From: an uncultured Christensenella sp.
GTDB lineage: Bacteria; Bacillota; Clostridia; Christensenellales; CAG-917
DNA length: 64,000 nt
Reading direction: 5' to 3'
NCBI GenBank assembly: GCA_910578325.1
Contig: CAJTQT010000007.1
Coordinates: 1 to 64,000 of the forward strand
The first letter of the stretch is position 1. Every line of letters starts with the position of its first letter. The translations under genes were made by a program, and so were the position numbers. Below the pieces are notes generated by a model, which saw only the letters and a program-made list of their open reading frames with translations, made no database searches and was not told the DNA's origin. Positions 16,454 through 24,653 of this stretch are shown here, in pieces.

Positions 16454-19400
16454 TTATTCCATCCCTAAACCACGCATCATATCCCCGTATCTTTCCAAAA
16501 GATTCGCAAGAGTTTGAATATCTATACATCCTTTCCCTATCGCCACTTTGAGATACTCGGCATTGAATGCATAAAATACTTCCTCTGTTACGGGCAGAAT
16601 TTCCGCTAATTCCTCATAAGTGAACAACCCGTAATTATCAATATCCTCGGCAAGTTTCTCGCTGTCGAATTTCATTGTTTCTTTGTCCACCTCAAAAATA
16701 TTTATCAGTCCTTCCGTCGCCCCCGGCATAGACAGCATTCCATTGACGTAATAACACAAATGTGAGTAAGTAACAGGGCTAAATGCCTCCGTAACTTCAC
16801 TAGTCACATTTACATCCATCAATCTAACCTTATTCCAAACCAAATTGCCGGAATTGTCAACAGACTGTTTATTGAAAGTATGCCCTATATACTTTATTGC
16901 GTCATTTCTCAAAAATACGTATCTATTCAAGTCGAAATCCCAGAATGCGTGCTCAGATATAACCTTGACGGTAGTCCCGTCCGAGAAAATAAGGCTTATC
17001 ACTTCATACACATCCGCCGCGTCCTTATCTATAAACAAAATAGTCGCGCTGTCGAATTTACCCGTCCACATATTCCAAACAAGCAACTGCTCATTCCCCG
17101 TCAGGGATTCAACCGGAACCTGCCGTCCGTCCGCTAGCGTGATAAGCGTACCTTTTGCCACGCAGGCATCGATTTGTTGCCACCTCGCGTACAACGTTCC
17201 GTTTGGCGCAGTGGTAACGTCTGTATAACCGTCTCCCGTAAATTCGGGATTCGTGTACCATCCCCCAAATGTGTATCCCTCTCTGTATAGAGTAAGTTCT
17301 TTATTGTCCGCTCTTAAATTAGATGGATTTGAACTTGATTTTACAAACGATTCAATATAAGACAGTTCTTGATTAAAAGTACAGTTCTTTACGTTTGGCA
17401 CGGTTACCGGTTCTTTTAATTTAATAGTCGGAGAAAAATATATCGTAACTTCGGGGCAATTCGCGAGCGCAGTCGACTCAATATAAACCGAGCCATTTAT
17501 ACAGTTGATGTTCATCAAACGATTGCAATTCTCAAAGGCATAATTCTCCAGATACATTCCTTTATGAGCATAAACCTGTCTTAATTTCGTACAGTTCGCG
17601 AACGCTCTTTCCCCAATATAACTTACATACTTCAAGTCAAGAGAATTAAACCCGCATCCGAAAAATGTTTCCGGACCGATATAATCAAATCCTTTAGGGA
17701 AATTAAAACTATACAAACTTTTGCAGTTTTTAAAAGCATGTCCTGCTATATTATTTAATTTACTGTTCTCACCAAATTTAACATAACTAAGTTCTGCACA
17801 CCCTTCAAAAGCACCGTACCCTATACTGGCAACAGTATCCGGAACTTCAATACTTCCAAGTTTACAATTCCTAAATGCATATCCGCCTATAAAATACAGT
17901 TGGCTATTCTTTTTGAATTCAATATAGTCTAAATTCGTGCAATTTTCAAAAGCGTATATTTCAATAGACTCGATTGATGCAGGTAGAGTAACATCAATCA
18001 ATTCAACCTGATTAGCAAATGCACTTTTATCTATAAGCGTAACCGGTAAGCCATTATATGTGCTGGGCACGACCAAAGTTCCTTGAATGGGGAAATTAAC
18101 CCCTATAACCCTTGCCGTATCATGAATCGTTTTCTCAAATTTTAAAGCCATCGCGTCTGAACAACGGTGCTTGCATTCAATACATCTGTACTCATTTTGA
18201 GTAAAACCATTACTACCCGCTTCGAATTTTTCATAATTATGCGTATGATTTATATGCAAACTCATATAAGCATAATACCACGATGAATTAGTCCAAATAT
18301 TTGTTCTACTTCCTGTGGCATTGTCGTCCCACCCCATATGTACTATATATCCCAAATAACTGTTTGAATTATTCTGATACGGTGCAAGTGTTTGATATCC
18401 ATATGCTATTACCGAATGGGGGAACGCTCTTTGTCCTTCATAGGGTGTGCCATTTAATGTAGGGGACGTTGCAAGCACTACAGGATAACCATTACTCAAT
18501 TCATTTAAAACAGTGCTTGAACTAATAACCGTATTTGTGCCATTTTCTTTCATATTTATGGAATAATCAATACTTCTGGCGTTTAATACATTCTTTAAAT
18601 TCTTAGCGGCAACGCTTATCCATCCTGTTACTCCATTATCATATAAATAATCATGATATGCTTGTGTGCTTCCAAACACTCTGCTACTTCTAGTTGCAGG
18701 GTCTACACAAACATTAATATTTTCGTTTGGTTTTGTATAGTTTTGCGCATTTAAAACATCGTCATTTATAGATGCATTCCATCCTCCATAAAGATGTTCT
18801 GGACCTATAATTCTTCTATCATTATAATAATTATGATAACTCAATAATAATTGAGTCGCTACGGCTGTGCAAGATTCTTTATTGTTACTACCATGGCACG
18901 GATATGCCCCTTCTGTCAAAAAATATTCTGAATTTTCAATATATTTCGCACCATCTGTAGGATTAATCCAATTTTTTTCATCTAAAGGAGGACTTGAAGG
19001 TTCATTTGAAAAAACATTATTTACAGATGAATTCAATCTTTGAGTAATTTCAGTTGTTAAACTGAGTTCATCTTCTTGCTTATGTAATAAAAAAATATTT
19101 CTTATATCCTCAGCACTTTTTGAAATTTCAGTTTTAGTAAAAGTTGTTAATTCATCAGTAATCAAGTTTTGAAATGTATCATGATTTTTACTAAAATATA
19201 AATTAGGGCCACCATAGTATTTTTTAGAATTCTCTAAATTTGAATAAGGAAAATCCCCGCAAAGAGAATACTCCATAAGTTCAAAAGTTTCGTTTGCAAA
19301 TATAGCATAACCACCTTCTCCAACGAAGTCTATATAAACATAATCCGCTGAATCATCATAATTATAAAGATAGCCGGATGATTCAATTTCCCTATCATTA

Positions 19401-19540
19401 AATAAATCAGAAGATGATTCTAAAACTGCATCGCCAGCATAGGCTGTATTTAGATTCTTGTCCCAACAACATAATGCTAGTAAAAATTGTAGTAGTATAG
19501 CGACTATTATCAAAAATATCCATTTTTTACTCAATTTCAT
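16454..19540 (-). CDS. Secreted cysteine protease with BspA leucine-rich repeats and C-terminal Hint domain
   Basis: A 1028-residue mosaic. Residues 1-35: signal peptide. About 60-180: propeptide-like region. About 190-430: papain-fold (streptopain/C39-like) peptidase, with presumed nucleophile Cys224 (ESCTAVATQ), His375 (PHSVIAYGYQ) and a GWDDN loop at 403-407. About 450-465: Cys-rich spacer (CIECKHRC). About 495-700: BspA-type leucine-rich repeats (IG..AF..C). About 750-787: one Listeria-Bacteroides repeat (GYTFGGWYTNPEF...ARW). 793-941: Hint (hedgehog/intein) domain starting at Cys793 (CVAKGTLITLADG), with the block-B-type histidine in SEHAFWD (His864) and the closing strand CYYVNGMLSM. 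About 95 helical residues follow. The Hint domain lacks the C-terminal His-Asn of inteins, so N-terminal cleavage rather than splicing is expected. It is last in an operon behind three lipoproteins (18-nt gap). Confidence 0.85.
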   Translation of the reverse strand: MKLSKKWIFLIIVAILLQFLLALCCWDKNLNTAYAGDAVLESSSDLFNDREIESSGYLYNYDDSADYVYIDFVGEGGYAIFANETFELMEYSLCGDFPYSNLENSKKYYGGPNLYFSKNHDTFQNLITDELTTFTKTEISKSAEDIRNIFLLHKQEDELSLTTEITQRLNSSVNNVFSNEPSSPPLDEKNWINPTDGAKYIENSEYFLTEGAYPCHGSNNKESCTAVATQLLLSYHNYYNDRRIIGPEHLYGGWNASINDDVLNAQNYTKPNENINVCVDPATRSSRVFGSTQAYHDYLYDNGVTGWISVAAKNLKNVLNARSIDYSINMKENGTNTVISSSTVLNELSNGYPVVLATSPTLNGTPYEGQRAFPHSVIAYGYQTLAPYQNNSNSYLGYIVHMGWDDNATGSRTNIWTNSSWYYAYMSLHINHTHNYEKFEAGSNGFTQNEYRCIECKHRCSDAMALKFEKTIHDTARVIGVNFPIQGTLVVPSTYNGLPVTLIDKSAFANQVELIDVTLPASIESIEIYAFENCTNLDYIEFKKNSQLYFIGGYAFRNCKLGSIEVPDTVASIGYGAFEGCAELSYVKFGENSKLNNIAGHAFKNCKSLYSFNFPKGFDYIGPETFFGCGFNSLDLKYVSYIGERAFANCTKLRQVYAHKGMYLENYAFENCNRLMNINCINGSVYIESTALANCPEVTIYFSPTIKLKEPVTVPNVKNCTFNQELSYIESFVKSSSNPSNLRADNKELTLYREGYTFGGWYTNPEFTGDGYTDVTTAPNGTLYARWQQIDACVAKGTLITLADGRQVPVESLTGNEQLLVWNMWTGKFDSATILFIDKDAADVYEVISLIFSDGTTVKVISEHAFWDFDLNRYVFLRNDAIKYIGHTFNKQSVDNSGNLVWNKVRLMDVNVTSEVTEAFSPVTYSHLCYYVNGMLSMPGATEGLINIFEVDKETMKFDSEKLAEDIDNYGLFTYEELAEILPVTEEVFYAFNAEYLKVAIGKGCIDIQTLANLLERYGDMMRGLGME

Positions 19541-19558
19541 AATTGCACCGTCTCCGCT

Positions 19559-20104
19559 TTACAAATAAATAATCTTTACTTTAACTGAATCAATATTCAA
19601 TTTGTCCATCTTAAAAATCAAACATTCCTGAGTCAAAGGAGAACCTGTGGGACCTTCTACTAATGGCTTTTTTGTAACAACTATGTTTAAATCATTATCG
19701 TTTAAACTCATATCTTTAATTTGATACTCGAAAATCTTCTCACCGCTAACCAAATTTTCTATAATGCTACCTGAGAAAAAATACAACACAAGCATCTCTT
19801 TTTCGAAATTTATTTGCGAAGGAAAATCCTTAAATGCAACATCAAACTCATCCTCATCACAAATAGTCTGCACATTTGTAATCGGTCTTGTGTCATCCGG
19901 TAAGAGTTGTCCCTGATATTCGGTACCTCGCGTTGAGTTTGCCAAAAGAAATTCTTCATTCAAATCATTTATCACCGATCCGTAATACATCGTAGTGTTG
20001 TATTTATTTTCAAATACATCGTCTTTATTACAAGCGCACAATACACCTACACTCATAATCAGCATCACCACAGCACATATAAATTTTGTTAGTTTGTTTT
20101 TCAT
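19559..20104 (-). CDS. Lipoprotein, possible protease-inhibitor-like (PrcB-like) domain
   Basis: The 181-residue protein has a lipoprotein signal ending in the lipobox LCAC (Cys at about residue 25) followed by NKDD, so it should be anchored on the outer face of the membrane. The mature part is strand-rich. The segment INFEKEMLVLYFFSG, through a Thr/Pro/Gly turn, to LIFKMDKLNIDSVKVKI resembles the secreted beta-sandwich family that includes PrcB; this is a weak resemblance by eye. It is immediately upstream (18 nt) of the secreted cysteine protease gene, so an inhibitor or chaperone role is a reasonable guess only. AGGGG ribosome-binding site. Confidence 0.75.
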   Translation of the reverse strand: MKNKLTKFICAVVMLIMSVGVLCACNKDDVFENKYNTTMYYGSVINDLNEEFLLANSTRGTEYQGQLLPDDTRPITNVQTICDEDEFDVAFKDFPSQINFEKEMLVLYFFSGSIIENLVSGEKIFEYQIKDMSLNDNDLNIVVTKKPLVEGPTGSPLTQECLIFKMDKLNIDSVKVKIIYL

Positions 20105-20192
20105 TTTTCACCCCTATTAAATTTACTTAAATTTAGGCATAACTATCTGATACATCGTGTCCATTGATTCTTTACATTTCTTCTTAATCTTC

Positions 20193-20876
20193 TTATAAAA
20201 GACGTTTAAAAGTAAAATAAGCATCACTATCCGGTTTCTTTTCAACTGTGTTTAATTCATCTAACCCAAACTCTTCCATTGAAACCAGATTAAGATATTT
20301 TTCACCTCTTTTTACAGCAGGTATATATCTGGTTCCGCTTGAGAATTCGTATTCCAATAAATAACGCTTCTCATCTCTTATCCCCGCAAGTTTAAAATGG
20401 CTGTTTTCATACTTGATCATATCACCGCTATCATCAAGTTCAAAGACTATATTATCTTGCTCGATTAACTTTCCCCAATTTGAATCAGGATACGGTTCAT
20501 CGCTATCCCAAAATCTATATCTGCACCAAATCGATCCATAAGAGCACATATACATACCACGCGGATTTGTCAATGTTTCACCGCTAAAATCAATTTTGAC
20601 ATAGGCATATCCGTATGGCTCTAAGTCTATCAAAAAGTATTCGAGTTGATCAAAAGCATTGTATAGAGGATATACTTCCATATCTGTATATTCCTTACCG
20701 TTATCAGGTGAATTTTTTCTTATAAAATGCGCTCTTGCCCGTTGACTAACTCTTTGCAGATGTTGTGCGTCTGTATAGCGATCTGCCGTTATCACCGGAT
20801 TACAGGCACACAAAACACCTATACTCATAATTAACAGCGTTCCCACGCAAAGCAATTTCAACAGTTTGTTTTTCAT
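20193..20876 (-). CDS. Lipoprotein of unknown function
   Basis: The 227-residue protein has a signal peptide nearly identical in plan to the neighbouring lipoproteins (MKNKLLKLLC...LIMSIGVLCAC), with lipobox LCAC. I do not recognise the mature domain: it is rich in Tyr, Asp and aromatic residues, with alternating strands (YAYVKIDFSGETL, YLLEYEFSSGTRYIPAVKRG), and looks beta-rich and extracellular. It is second of three lipoprotein genes in a same-strand run ending with the secreted protease (37 nt after the first, 88 nt before the third). AAAGGA lies 8 nt before the ATG. Confidence 0.75.
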   Translation of the reverse strand: MKNKLLKLLCVGTLLIMSIGVLCACNPVITADRYTDAQHLQRVSQRARAHFIRKNSPDNGKEYTDMEVYPLYNAFDQLEYFLIDLEPYGYAYVKIDFSGETLTNPRGMYMCSYGSIWCRYRFWDSDEPYPDSNWGKLIEQDNIVFELDDSGDMIKYENSHFKLAGIRDEKRYLLEYEFSSGTRYIPAVKRGEKYLNLVSMEEFGLDELNTVEKKPDSDAYFTFKRLL

Positions 20877-20913
20877 TGTAATAATCCTTTAATTCGATAT
20901 CCGAAGTTCTGAC

Positions 20914-21420
20914 TTATTGTTTCCACAGTGACATAGTATTTGAATTGCTATATATAAACTTCACTCCGCCGACATTGTCTTCGGTTATAACATCCATATA
21001 TCCATAATAGCCGGATATCATTATCGCTATAAAGCCCTCATATTCACCGTAATACGCGTCTATGCTTACACCGTCTAAATTTATATCTACAGTGTCATTA
21101 TAATTTTCACGCAAATCCCTAATGTAAGCCTCTTTTATTGCGAGTTCCGTTTCTGCGCTCAACACTTCAGGATTCTTTGCCGTAGGCACAAAGCCTTTTT
21201 TCTGCGCGTCACCTGTTCTGTGATATGCGATATTTCTCAAATCGTTTCTGCATATCCATCCGTTGTCATACGCTGTTTGCAACGAATAAAATGCACCCGC
21301 CTCAGGTTCTCCGTTTCTTTCGTTGCGGAAATTATCGTCTTTGTTACAGGCGAACAAAACGCTTATACATATTATCAACAACAGTCCGACGCATATAAAT
21401 TTTGCAAATTTGCTTTTCAT
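20914..21420 (-). CDS. Small lipoprotein of unknown function
   Basis: The 168-residue protein has the signal peptide MKSKFAKFICVG... and lipobox LFAC, followed by NKDD exactly as in the third lipoprotein of the operon. The mature part has a helical segment with charged repeats (ELAIKEAYIRDLRENYN) and a C-terminal beta-rich stretch (VSIDAYYGEYEGFIAIMISGYYG). I cannot assign a function. I choose the ATG at 21420 because AAGGAG lies 7 nt upstream; a start 7 codons further up would precede the signal peptide without benefit. First gene of the lipoprotein/protease operon. Confidence 0.75.
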   Translation of the reverse strand: MKSKFAKFICVGLLLIICISVLFACNKDDNFRNERNGEPEAGAFYSLQTAYDNGWICRNDLRNIAYHRTGDAQKKGFVPTAKNPEVLSAETELAIKEAYIRDLRENYNDTVDINLDGVSIDAYYGEYEGFIAIMISGYYGYMDVITEDNVGGVKFIYSNSNTMSLWKQ

Positions 21421-21747
21421 CTCGTATCTCCTTTTAAACACAAACTTTTGAATATATAGTTGCGTAAAAAATCCGTTGTATGCTATAAAGACGCTCTATA
21501 TATTTCTTTGAACAATACCCCTATATAACTAATAACAATCAGAGCACTGTTTTTGTCCCAGAAAACTTAAAATTTTGTCAAAATATTTCGACAACTTTGA
21601 TTTTATTTCGTTGCTCTATAAAAGCATATCATTTTTTAAGCCGTTTGTATATATGCAAATGTAATCTGTTATCATACGATCGTAATAACTGAAAACCGCC
21701 GATTTACGACGGTTTTCGAAAAAGAAATATTTTGAATGGATTATATT
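21421..21747. other. Intergenic stretch upstream of the lipoprotein operon
   Basis: About 327 AT-rich bases with no coding frame. It should hold the promoter of the lipoprotein/protease operon (minus strand), but I find no clear -35/-10 pair. The far end contains the terminator hairpin at 21692-21716. Confidence 0.5.
21692..21716 (-). terminator. Terminator of the hydrolase/P1-peptidase transcript
   Basis: Stem AAAACCG / CGGTTTT extended by an inner CG pair, 31 nt after the P1 peptidase stop. Confidence 0.6.
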
Positions 21748-22686
21748 TTATTCCTGCGACTGCGAATCCTCTTCGTCGAAAATAATATCGTACTCGCAGC
21801 ACTCGCGCACAGAGTTTACTATCGCCTGTCTTGTCGCCTCTACGGCTGCGGACTGAATTATAGCAAAATTTAAAACGGGTTTCTTTCCGCTTGTCATACA
21901 GAACATCGTATCTCCGTCATAATCAGTATGCACGGGACGTATCGCCCTTGCAAGTCCGTTGTGCGAGATACTTGCCAGTTTATTTGCACCCACCTTGTCG
22001 ATTGAGGCGTCCGTGAGAATACAACCGATTGTCGTATTAGCCCCGAACAACAGTTTGGCAACCTCTCCGCCCGCAAGGCACTTTTCTGTATCTATAAATC
22101 CGTTTTTGCCTTTCGCGCCTGCAATGATACGCTCGCCGTCCACAATGTCGCCCATCGCATTTACTGCAACTATCGCCGTTACCGTAACTCCCGCGACTTT
22201 AACAGTCGCCGCGCCGATTCCGCTTTTACAGGCATTTTTCAATCCCCGTATTTTGCCGACCGTTGCGCCTCTGCCCGCGCCGACGTTTCCGAAAGAAAGT
22301 TGTCTGCCCGCATTTTGGCAAGCCTTAAAGCCGTACTCCGCCGTAGGATAATGATACTCTTTCTGATTGAGGTCGAAAAGCACCGCGCCCGTAACGATAG
22401 GTACGATTTTCCCCGCGGTTTTGTATCCGTAGCCTCGCTCGCGAAGCCATTCCATAACTCCGCAACTTGCAGCGAGCCCGTATGCCGAGCCTCCCGAAAG
22501 CACAACCGCATTTATCTTTTGCATCATCTTCTCGGGACGCAGTAAATCCGTTTCACGAGTCCCCGGTGCGCCTCCGCGCTGGTCGCAACCGCCAACCGCT
22601 CCTTTTTTTGCGAGTATTGCCGTTACGCCCGTAAACTCGTCTTCATAATGACCTATTTCGAATCCTCTCGGAATAATGATTTTCAT
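21748..22686 (-). CDS. P1 (DmpA/S58) family peptidase
   Basis: A protein of about 312 residues of the autoprocessing N-terminal-nucleophile family that includes DmpA aminopeptidase and BapA beta-peptidyl aminopeptidase. Visible landmarks: the VLSGGSAYGLAA region, GRGATVGKIRG, the cleavage/nucleophile segment ANTTIGCILTDA (a Thr is the likely nucleophile) and the C-terminal HNGLARAIRPVHTDYDGDTMF. Cleavage before that Thr would give alpha and beta chains. No signal peptide, so cytoplasmic. The ATG at 22686 follows AGAGGG; the reading frame stays open 13 codons upstream without a better site. It lies 53 nt after the alpha/beta hydrolase gene and is probably co-transcribed with it. Confidence 0.87.
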   Translation of the reverse strand: MKIIIPRGFEIGHYEDEFTGVTAILAKKGAVGGCDQRGGAPGTRETDLLRPEKMMQKINAVVLSGGSAYGLAASCGVMEWLRERGYGYKTAGKIVPIVTGAVLFDLNQKEYHYPTAEYGFKACQNAGRQLSFGNVGAGRGATVGKIRGLKNACKSGIGAATVKVAGVTVTAIVAVNAMGDIVDGERIIAGAKGKNGFIDTEKCLAGGEVAKLLFGANTTIGCILTDASIDKVGANKLASISHNGLARAIRPVHTDYDGDTMFCMTSGKKPVLNFAIIQSAAVEATRQAIVNSVRECCEYDIIFDEEDSQSQE

Positions 22687-22739
22687 TCTACCCTCTTCAC
22701 TGTCCGGCGCACGCCGTAAACGCAATCAAATTTTAAGAT

Positions 22740-23648
22740 TTATTCCTGCTCTCCGTCTTTCACGTCTGCCACAAAATCATCTATCGAAGTCTGCTCGTAA
22801 ATCACAAACTTGTCGAAGAAATCCGCTATATCGCATTGCACTCTCTCTGCGCAGTGTTCAAATACGATATCGTGCAATGCGTCTTTATAAAGGTGTATCT
22901 CGCAGTTTAGACCTGTCGCCCTATACATTTTGTAAAGCCGCTTCACGCCTTTGCCTTTTTGTCCGACAGGGTCGGCGGTACCGCTGAAAAGCCCGATCGA
23001 AGTCATAGGATTGAGCATAGACCGCGCGCGACGTCCGTACAGTTTTGCGGTGTTGCGCATCATACTGAAACTGAAATTTACGCTCATAGGCGTACACGCG
23101 CATTCGTCTGCTCTGATAGCCGCCATACGTTCGGGCACTCCGTTTATCCAGTTCGCATATTTGTTCAGATTCGGTCGCCAGTTTTTAGCCACCAACCAAA
23201 CAGGTGCAAGCGCAACCGCGCCCAACGTAAACAAGTCTTTCATATATCCCGAACCTATCAGCGCAATAGCCTTGACGTCCGCCCCCGACTGCGCGATTGC
23301 CTGACACAGAAAACTCCCGTAACTGTGCCCCGCAAGGAATATCGGAAGATCGTATTTCTCTTTCAGCCAATCGCGGAAAAACAGTTCGTCCTGCAAGGTT
23401 TTGGCAAATACGTCGCCTTTATGTCTGCCTCTGTTTTCCGCCGTTTCAGTACGGCCGTGACCGCGGTGATCGTCCGCAAAAACTATATAACCTCTTGAAT
23501 TGAGATAGCGGGCAAACTCGTCGTAACGTCCCGCATACTCGGACATTCCGTGGACAAGTTGTATCACCCCGCAGGGTGCGCAAACGTCGTCCCAGATTGT
23601 TACGAATATCTCGATTCCGTCAAAACTCGGCATCTTATATTGTTGCAT
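22740..23648 (-). CDS. Alpha/beta hydrolase, monoacylglycerol-lipase-like
   Basis: A 302-residue serine hydrolase. The oxyanion-hole region is LVHGMSEYAGRY (about 31-42), with DDHRGHGRT as in lysophospholipases/monoglyceride lipases (about 59-67), nucleophile elbow GHSYGS with Ser109, and a late catalytic His in ALHDIVFE. No signal peptide. Substrate is unknown; relatives cleave monoacylglycerols or short esters. GAGGTGG precedes the ATG. Directly upstream of the P1 peptidase in the same orientation. Confidence 0.85.
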   Translation of the reverse strand: MQQYKMPSFDGIEIFVTIWDDVCAPCGVIQLVHGMSEYAGRYDEFARYLNSRGYIVFADDHRGHGRTETAENRGRHKGDVFAKTLQDELFFRDWLKEKYDLPIFLAGHSYGSFLCQAIAQSGADVKAIALIGSGYMKDLFTLGAVALAPVWLVAKNWRPNLNKYANWINGVPERMAAIRADECACTPMSVNFSFSMMRNTAKLYGRRARSMLNPMTSIGLFSGTADPVGQKGKGVKRLYKMYRATGLNCEIHLYKDALHDIVFEHCAERVQCDIADFFDKFVIYEQTSIDDFVADVKDGEQE

Positions 23649-23871
23649 ATCGCCACCTCATCAACGAAACTCATTATAGCGTACGCGCGCGCATATATCA
23701 ACCGCAATGAGAAATTTACCTTGATTTTCCACAGATTTTTTTTAAAACGCGGCTATTTGCGCACAGAAGCCAACAAATTCGGATTTTTAGATAAGTATTA
23801 TAAAAAACGGCGATTTTTAGAATATTATCTGCAACCGTAGTTAAATAATTTGTCATTTATAGCAAATATTA

Positions 23872-23900
23872 TTGCAAAACTCCCCTGCAAATGCTAATAT
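23872..23900 (+). promoter_or_regulatory. thiN promoter placed for a leaderless transcript
   Basis: TTGCAA (23872-23877), 17-nt spacer, TAATAT (23895-23900). The thiN ATG begins only 7 nt after the -10 box (23907), and no Shine-Dalgarno is present. Confidence 0.6.
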
Positions 23901-23906
23901 GAATTT

Positions 23907-24506
23907 ATGAAAACCGCTATTGTACTCAACTGCGGCGCGCTTGTATCCCGCAAGATAAACGCCGATAAAATTATATGTTGCGACGGGGGCTACAACTGCT
24001 GCCCCGTTGAACCCGACGTCATTCTCGGCGATTTCGATTCTATTACGCTGAGCGAAGAAACTTCCGCCGACATAGTACGTCACGACCCTCATAAAAATGC
24101 CAGCGACGGAGAACTTGCCGTTTACTATGCGCACGAAAAACTCAATTCCGACAGCATTGTCTTTTACGGTGTTCTCGGAGGCCGCTACGACCATACTCTT
24201 TGCAATTTCGCAGTTATGAAACTCGCCTCCGACCTCGGGATGAACGCCAAGGCGGAGGAAGACGGACTTGATATCTATTACGTAAAAGGTTTAAAAGAAA
24301 TCCCGACGCAAAAAGGAGAAACGGTATCTATACTTCCCTTCGGCGGCAATGCCGTAGTGACGTGCTCGGACAATCTCGAATATCCGCTCAAAGACCTTAT
24401 GCTTACGGGCTCCGATTCGCGAGGACTCAGCAACGTTTCGCTGGGCGGAAAGGTTGCCGTAGACGCAAAGTTCGGCGGAGTGCTGGTTTTCAGATATCTG
24501 AAATAA
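23907..24506 (+). CDS. thiN: Thiamine pyrophosphokinase
   Basis: The 199-residue protein transfers pyrophosphate from ATP to thiamine to make TPP. Family motifs: CCDGGYNCCP near the N-terminus, ILGDFDSI (about 46-53) with the metal-binding acidic residues, and the substrate motif GVLGGRYDHTLCN (about 90-102). Length is at the short end for the family but domains are complete. It lies convergent to the TPP-riboswitch-controlled ThiT gene, so this locus covers import and activation of thiamine. No ribosome-binding site is visible; the promoter position suggests a leaderless mRNA. Confidence 0.9.
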   Translation: MKTAIVLNCGALVSRKINADKIICCDGGYNCCPVEPDVILGDFDSITLSEETSADIVRHDPHKNASDGELAVYYAHEKLNSDSIVFYGVLGGRYDHTLCNFAVMKLASDLGMNAKAEEDGLDIYYVKGLKEIPTQKGETVSILPFGGNAVVTCSDNLEYPLKDLMLTGSDSRGLSNVSLGGKVAVDAKFGGVLVFRYLK

Positions 24507-24598
24507 TTTTTTTTAAAATCAAATAAAAGGAGTTGTTCGGTTGTATATAGAGTGTAAAACGAAAAACGATCCTTTTATAAATCTCCTTTTAATAAAAG

Positions 24599-24619
24599 CA
24601 ACCGCGTCTTCCGCGGTTG
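24599..24619. terminator. Bidirectional terminator between thiN and thiT
   Basis: Stem CAACCGCG / CGCGGTTG with loop TCTTC, T-rich on both flanks, between two convergent genes. Confidence 0.85.
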
Positions 24620-24653
24620 TTTTTATTTATTATTTTTGATTTAAAAGTTCTTA

